Shown here: positions 48,860 through 53,371 of the stretch, in pieces
How positions within the stretch are numbered: position 1 is the first letter of the stretch
How the letters are laid out: every line of letters begins with the position of its first letter
From: Oscillospiraceae bacterium
Lineage (GTDB): Bacteria > Bacillota > Clostridia > Oscillospirales > Acutalibacteraceae
NCBI GenBank assembly: GCA_028697255.1
Contig: JAQVFM010000006.1
Span: 1-53,371, forward strand
Direction: 5' to 3'
Length of the DNA stretch: 53,371 nucleotides
Translations under genes and position numbers: made by a program
Notes under the pieces: model-generated
Told to the model about the DNA's origin: nothing
Databases searched by the model: none
The model's input: the letters and a program-made list of their open reading frames with translations, nothing else

Positions 48860-48906
48860 TTAAATGAATAACTTGAAATGATTAATAAATGGGGGAAACG
48901 GGTGCA

Positions 48907-51339
48907 ATGCCTTATAAAACCGAATTTTTAATGCTTCGTAAACGGATTATGGAAAATGATTTTTTGCGAATGAACGACAGGCAAAGGCAGGCGGTATTCC
49001 ATACCGAGGGGCCGCTATTGATTCTTGCAGGTGCGGGCAGCGGCAAGACCACAGTGCTTGTTAACCGTTTTGCAAACATAGTCAAATACGGCCGTGCCTA
49101 TCAAAGCACCCGGGTGCCTATGCTGTCTGATGATGATATGAATGCAATGCGTGCAGCGGCGAACGGGACGGCAAGCGAACAAGAGTATTCGCATGCGGTG
49201 TCTCTTTGTGCGGTTGACCCTGTCCCTGCATGGCGCATTCTGGCAATAACATTCACCAACAAAGCAGCAGGTGAACTTAAAGAGAGGCTGTCACTCATGC
49301 TTGGTTCTGAACAGGCGAGAGAGGCACAAGCAAGCACCTTTCATTCGTTTTGTGCGCAGATACTGCGCCGATACGGTGACAGGCTTGGATATTCAAACAG
49401 GTTTACCATTTATGACACCGATGATAGCCGGCGCCTTATGAAGCAATGCCTGCAAACGCTTAATATAAACGAAAGGCTGCTTAGCCACAAAGCGGCTTTA
49501 AGTGAAATCGGGCGCGCCAAGGACAACCTTTTGTCACCTGATGAATACAAATCACAAGCCGGCAAAGATTTTCGCCTGCAGCAGATTGCCAAAGCCTATA
49601 GTCTGTATCAGCGCAGATTAATGGAAGCCGATGCTATGGACTTTGACGACTTATTGTATATGACAGTCAGGCTATTTACTAAAGAGCCTGATGTGCTCGA
49701 AAGCTATCAAAATCGGTTTCGCTATATTATGGTGGACGAATACCAGGATACAAACCATGTTCAGTACCGTTTTGTTAAAATGCTGTCCGAGGGATGGGGA
49801 AACCTGTGTGTCGTCGGTGACGACGATCAAAGTATATATAAATTTCGGGGCGCGACAATTGAGAACATACTTAACTTTGAAACGGAGTTTAACAACTGCC
49901 GAGTAATTCGCCTTGAACAGAATTACCGCTCGACACAGAACATACTTGATGCGGCCAATTCGGTTATATCAAAAAACGAAAATCGCAAGGGTAAGGTGCT
50001 TTGGACAAACAATAAAAAAGGAGATAAAATACAAGTCAACAGTGTTATTAACGAGGAAGATGAGGGTCGGTTTATTGCCGACACAATACAGGACGGAGTT
50101 GCCGCCAACAGACGGTACAGTGATTTTGCGGTGCTTTACCGTACAAATGCTCAGTCAAATGCAATTGAACGCGCTTTGGTGAAAAGCGGAATACCCTACC
50201 GTATTATCGGGGGGCATCGTTTTTTTGACAATTTGGAAATACGTGACGCAATGGCTTATCTCAGGCTGATTAACAATCCCGGCGATAATGTGGCATTGCG
50301 ACGCATTATAAACCAGCCCAAGCGCGGCATTGGAGAAGCTACAGTTGATAAAGCAATGCGTATTGCTGATGGAATCGGTGCTTCGCTTTATGATGTTATT
50401 TTAAATGCAGATAATTATGCCGACATCAGCCGTGCTTCTGTAAAGCTAAAGCACTTTACGGATATGATAGAAAATTTACGCAAGATGAACCAAGACAAAA
50501 ATGTGTCGCTGCATCTTTTATACACGACTATGCTTGAAATAACCGGTTATCTTGCAATGTGGGAACAGGCGGGGGAAAGCGAAGCAGGGCGAGTTGAAAA
50601 CCTTAATGAGTTAGCATCCTCGATAATAGATTACGAAAAAAACAGTCCGGAACAGCCTGATTTAGCAGGCTTTCTTGAAGAAACTGCACTTATGACCGAT
50701 ATTGACAATTATGATGCCGGTACGGACAGTACCGTGCTTATGACAATGCATGCGGCAAAAGGACTTGAGTTTCCTGTTGTATTTTTGCCGGGTTTTGAGG
50801 AGGGTATTTTCCCCGGAATGCAGACAATTCTGCAACCCGAAGAGCTGGAAGAAGACCGCCGCCTTTGTTATGTTGCTATAACACGCGCTAAAGAAAAGTT
50901 ATATATTATACATTCTCAAAGGAGAATGCTATACGGTACAACTAAAAGAAACCTGCCATCACGCTTTTTAGCTGACATACCACAGTGTTTGAAAGACATA
51001 CATGATCCGAGTTTTTTATCTTCGGGCATATCTCCGTCGCAGTACGAGGGCGAATACTATCAAATTCGTTATAAAAAACCAGACAGGACAAGCACATTTA
51101 ATATAAGAGAAAATGCAGGCGGCGGTATTTCCGCAGCAAATTTTGCACAGAAACGAAGCACATCAACCACAACTGCAAGCCATTGGAAGCCGGGTGACAT
51201 TGTTTGTCACAAGGTGTTTGGAAATGGTAAAATTTTGGCAAGCTCGCCGATGGGCAACGATACACTGCTTGAAATTAGTTTTGAAAAAGTGGGAACAAAA
51301 AAAATTATGGCAAACTATGCTCATTTAACGAAAGCCTAA
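48907..51339 (+). CDS. pcrA: UvrD/PcrA-family ATP-dependent DNA helicase (start could be 48889)
   Basis: LNDRQRQAV-like MNDRQRQAVFHTEGPLLILAGAGSGKTTVLVNRF...ITFTNKAAGELKERL...VDEYQDTNHVQY...VGDDDQSIYKFRGA. Confidence 0.95.
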   Translation: MPYKTEFLMLRKRIMENDFLRMNDRQRQAVFHTEGPLLILAGAGSGKTTVLVNRFANIVKYGRAYQSTRVPMLSDDDMNAMRAAANGTASEQEYSHAVSLCAVDPVPAWRILAITFTNKAAGELKERLSLMLGSEQAREAQASTFHSFCAQILRRYGDRLGYSNRFTIYDTDDSRRLMKQCLQTLNINERLLSHKAALSEIGRAKDNLLSPDEYKSQAGKDFRLQQIAKAYSLYQRRLMEADAMDFDDLLYMTVRLFTKEPDVLESYQNRFRYIMVDEYQDTNHVQYRFVKMLSEGWGNLCVVGDDDQSIYKFRGATIENILNFETEFNNCRVIRLEQNYRSTQNILDAANSVISKNENRKGKVLWTNNKKGDKIQVNSVINEEDEGRFIADTIQDGVAANRRYSDFAVLYRTNAQSNAIERALVKSGIPYRIIGGHRFFDNLEIRDAMAYLRLINNPGDNVALRRIINQPKRGIGEATVDKAMRIADGIGASLYDVILNADNYADISRASVKLKHFTDMIENLRKMNQDKNVSLHLLYTTMLEITGYLAMWEQAGESEAGRVENLNELASSIIDYEKNSPEQPDLAGFLEETALMTDIDNYDAGTDSTVLMTMHAAKGLEFPVVFLPGFEEGIFPGMQTILQPEELEEDRRLCYVAITRAKEKLYIIHSQRRMLYGTTKRNLPSRFLADIPQCLKDIHDPSFLSSGISPSQYEGEYYQIRYKKPDRTSTFNIRENAGGGISAANFAQKRSTSTTTASHWKPGDIVCHKVFGNGKILASSPMGNDTLLEISFEKVGTKKIMANYAHLTKA

Positions 51340-51503
51340 AAATGCTCACAGAAAAATATCGTTTAAGTGCACCTGAAGGTATAAAATATAAGTATAACCT
51401 CCCCAAAACAACAAAAGCCCCTAAATCCAATCACATAACTTCTCCCGCATCATAAAATGTATTGAAGTAAACATACCTATATCATTTTACGGGAGGATTA
51501 ACC

Positions 51504-52331
51504 ATGTCTAATAACAAATTTTTTCACGACAGCGGCTGTAAAGAAGCCGTCTGCATTGATGCTGGTCGTGTTTATGACTCATGTTCGGATAAAGATTGTT
51601 TAGAGGATCTTCGAGTATTCTTTACCGAGCGTGAACAGATGGTTATTGACCGCGCTGTCAGTGTGCGGGCAAAAAACGCATGTGTACTCACGACCTTCAT
51701 CGACATCGAGCCGCTTCCTTTCAACCGCGGCTACTTTGCCTGTGATTTGACCTTCTTCTTCAAGGTCGAAGTCGAGGCATTTACATGCCGCAATGTACAT
51801 CCGGCGACACTGTGCGGTATTTCAGTATTCCGCAAACGCGTTATACTTTTCGGCAGTGAGGGAAATGTCAAAGTTTTCAGCAGTGAATTCCGCGAGGACG
51901 AGACCGACAGGCAACAGCCATTAGAGCGTAATCTGCCCACCTGCAAAGTACAGGTAGCCGAACCCATTGTGCTTTCCGCATGTATCGTTGACCCCTGCGA
52001 TCGCCGCAAATGCAAATTCGACTGTGATTGTGGATGCAATTCCATCCCCGAGGGAATTGCCAACCGTTTCGGTGGTTGCTTTGTTGACCCCGATGAAAGC
52101 AAAGCTGTTTATGTCACGCTTGGCATTTTCACGATTGTCCAGCTCATTCGCAATGTGCAGATGCTGGTTCCGGTTTATGATTTCTGTCTGCCAACCAAGG
52201 ACTGCTCAGATTCAACCGGTGACGAGCCCTGCGACTTGTTCCGCAAAATGCATTTTCCTGTTGACGAGTTTTTCCCGCCCGAGCAGAAGAGTGATAAAAA
52301 AGATAATTGCGGCTGTGACAACAAAAGGTAA
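51504..52331 (+). CDS. Cysteine-rich conserved-type protein of unknown function
   Basis: SCKEAVCIDAGRVYDSCSDKDCLEDLRVFF...DPCDRRKCKFDCDCGCNSI...NCGCDNKR; SD GGGAGG upstream. Confidence 0.8.
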   Translation: MSNNKFFHDSGCKEAVCIDAGRVYDSCSDKDCLEDLRVFFTEREQMVIDRAVSVRAKNACVLTTFIDIEPLPFNRGYFACDLTFFFKVEVEAFTCRNVHPATLCGISVFRKRVILFGSEGNVKVFSSEFREDETDRQQPLERNLPTCKVQVAEPIVLSACIVDPCDRRKCKFDCDCGCNSIPEGIANRFGGCFVDPDESKAVYVTLGIFTIVQLIRNVQMLVPVYDFCLPTKDCSDSTGDEPCDLFRKMHFPVDEFFPPEQKSDKKDNCGCDNKR

Positions 52332-52365
52332 CAAAAAACAACATAAACCAAATCATGTTGCATAC

Positions 52366-52402
52366 CGATGCCGGTGCCCTTTGATAGGTTGCACCGGCAT
52401 TG
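52366..52402 (+). terminator. Hairpin downstream of the Cys-rich gene, possible terminator
   Basis: ATGCCGGTGC...GCACCGGCAT 10-bp arms; no strong T-run. Confidence 0.4.
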
Positions 52403-52495
52403 ATTATATTAGTATCACATAGTTTTAAAAGATTTGTGGCATAATAGGGGTAATCCATTTATTCTATCCGTTTTTTATAGGAAGGATGAAACGAA

Positions 52496-52888
52496 TTGAA
52501 CCATCACAAGGCAAAATTGTTTTGGATAACGACATTAATTGTCGCCGTTTTTTCTTTTGTATTTTTATGGCTGGGTGTGAAGTTTATAATTGGGCAAACG
52601 GTCAGCACTCAAAACCTGCTTGCCTATGCGCTGTTGTCACTCGTTTTCGGCGGGTTGTCGGGCGCGTTTTTTGCATTGGATATGAAAGCGACATTCACTA
52701 TTTTTGTTGCAGGCTTGCTTATAGGGTATTTTTTAATGTTTTGGCAGTTTATTGCCGGTCTTGACGGCTGGGGCGACTTGACCGGTCTGCTTTATCTTTT
52801 TATGTGCGCAGGAATCGGACTTGCAGCAGGCCTGCTTGTGCAGCTAATATGGTATTTGATAAGAAGAACAAGAAGACGACGAAGATAA
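52496..52888 (+). CDS. Small polytopic membrane protein (four predicted TM)
   Basis: Hydrophobic segments LFWITTLIVAVFSFVFLWLGV, LLAYALLSLVFGGLSGAFFAL, IFVAGLLIGYFLMFWQFIAG, LLYLFMCAGIGLAAGLLVQLIWYLI then RRTRRRRR. TTG start plausible. Confidence 0.6.
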   Translation: MNHHKAKLFWITTLIVAVFSFVFLWLGVKFIIGQTVSTQNLLAYALLSLVFGGLSGAFFALDMKATFTIFVAGLLIGYFLMFWQFIAGLDGWGDLTGLLYLFMCAGIGLAAGLLVQLIWYLIRRTRRRRR

Positions 52889-52909
52889 ATTTTAGGCAAT
52901 CCTGTCGGC

Positions 52910-53059
52910 GGGCGCACACATAGGTGCGCCCCTACGGCAAAAATAGATTACTCTATGTGTTTAGCAAACGGTGGTTTTAACGCCCAGAAATATGCGTTTG
53001 TCGCTTGCGTCTTGAACCATTTGATAATCCCGGGTAGGGGCGCACCTGCGTGTGCGCCC
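52910..53059. repeat. Inverted pair of REP-like hairpins (REPIN-like arrangement)
   Basis: GGGCGCAC-ACATAG-GTGCGCCC (52910-52931) and GGGCGCAC-CTGCGT-GTGCGCCC (53038-53059); flanks CCTAC / GTAGG are inverted. Confidence 0.75.
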
Positions 53060-53077
53060 GTGTGAATAGAGAATAAT

Positions 53078-53125
53078 ACAAAAAGAAACGACAACTTTCT
53101 GACGAAAACTGTCGTTTCTTTTTGT
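53078..53125. terminator. Bidirectional terminator
   Basis: ACAAAAAGAAACGACA / TGTCGTTTCTTTTTGT perfect 16-bp arms. Confidence 0.8.
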
Positions 53126-53168
53126 AAAGAGGTAACGAAAAAGATGCCGAGAGACAATAAATATAAAT

Positions 53169-53371
53169 TTATTGATTGTTTTTCTTAGCGGTATTAATTG
53201 AGGCGATAAGCATACGTTTGATTTCCTCAGCTAGTAATAAAAGATCATCATAATTATAGTCAAAGATCATTGTTCTTTTCAGCAATTTTAGCCAATAAAT
53301 ACTTTCGCCAGTTTCTTTTAATGATATATGAAGCTTGGAAATAAAATCAGCTTTGCTGTTCCCGTAAACTG
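53169..53371 (-). CDS. C-terminal part of a four-helix-bundle (S23/IVP-like) protein, truncated by the window edge; absent from the ORF track
   Basis: Minus-strand translation ...VYGNSKADFISKLHISLKETGESIYWLKLLKRTMIFDYNYDDLLLLAEEIKRMLIASINTAKKNNQ*. Confidence 0.82.
   Translation of the reverse strand, partial: VYGNSKADFISKLHISLKETGESIYWLKLLKRTMIFDYNYDDLLLLAEEIKRMLIASINTAKKNNQ

Noticed and set aside
1-53371. CRISPR array, tRNA/rRNA genes, prophage or transposase
   Set aside because: Looked for regularly spaced direct repeats, cloverleaf-like sequences and integrase/transposase motifs; none could be supported.

Overview
The window reads as an ordinary core-genome stretch of a low/mid-GC Clostridia-type Firmicute (Oscillospirales-like by gene order and protein style; this is inference). 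Core modules: pncB, ppa, rpmB; metY; prfA-tsaC-coaE; a Rex-type-site-preceded [FeFe]-hydrogenase operon (NuoE-like, GHKL ATPase, HndB, NuoF-like, HydA); SRP RNA-dnaX-ybaB-recR-smpB; pyrH-frr-uppS-cdsA-dxr-rseP-ispG-polC; a his operon with a HisA-HisI fusion and no hisH/hisF; fba; nnrDE; OadG-OadB without an alpha subunit; pcrA. I see no CRISPR array, tRNA, rRNA, prophage or transposase. The most interesting items are: (1) a two-gene DUF1538-type membrane protein / duplicated PII-like sensor module with a perfect 30-bp tandem duplication in the sensor's linker; (2) a dispersed MITE/REP-like palindrome family with a covarying hairpin, terminal inverted repeats and one copy flanked by a perfect 12-bp direct repeat; (3) the HisA-HisI fusion in a his operon lacking hisHF; (4) several apparent pseudo-enzymes (a NodB-fold protein without metal-binding histidines, a PRTase-like protein without the acidic PRPP motif). 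All family calls come from recognising motifs by eye; no database search was run.
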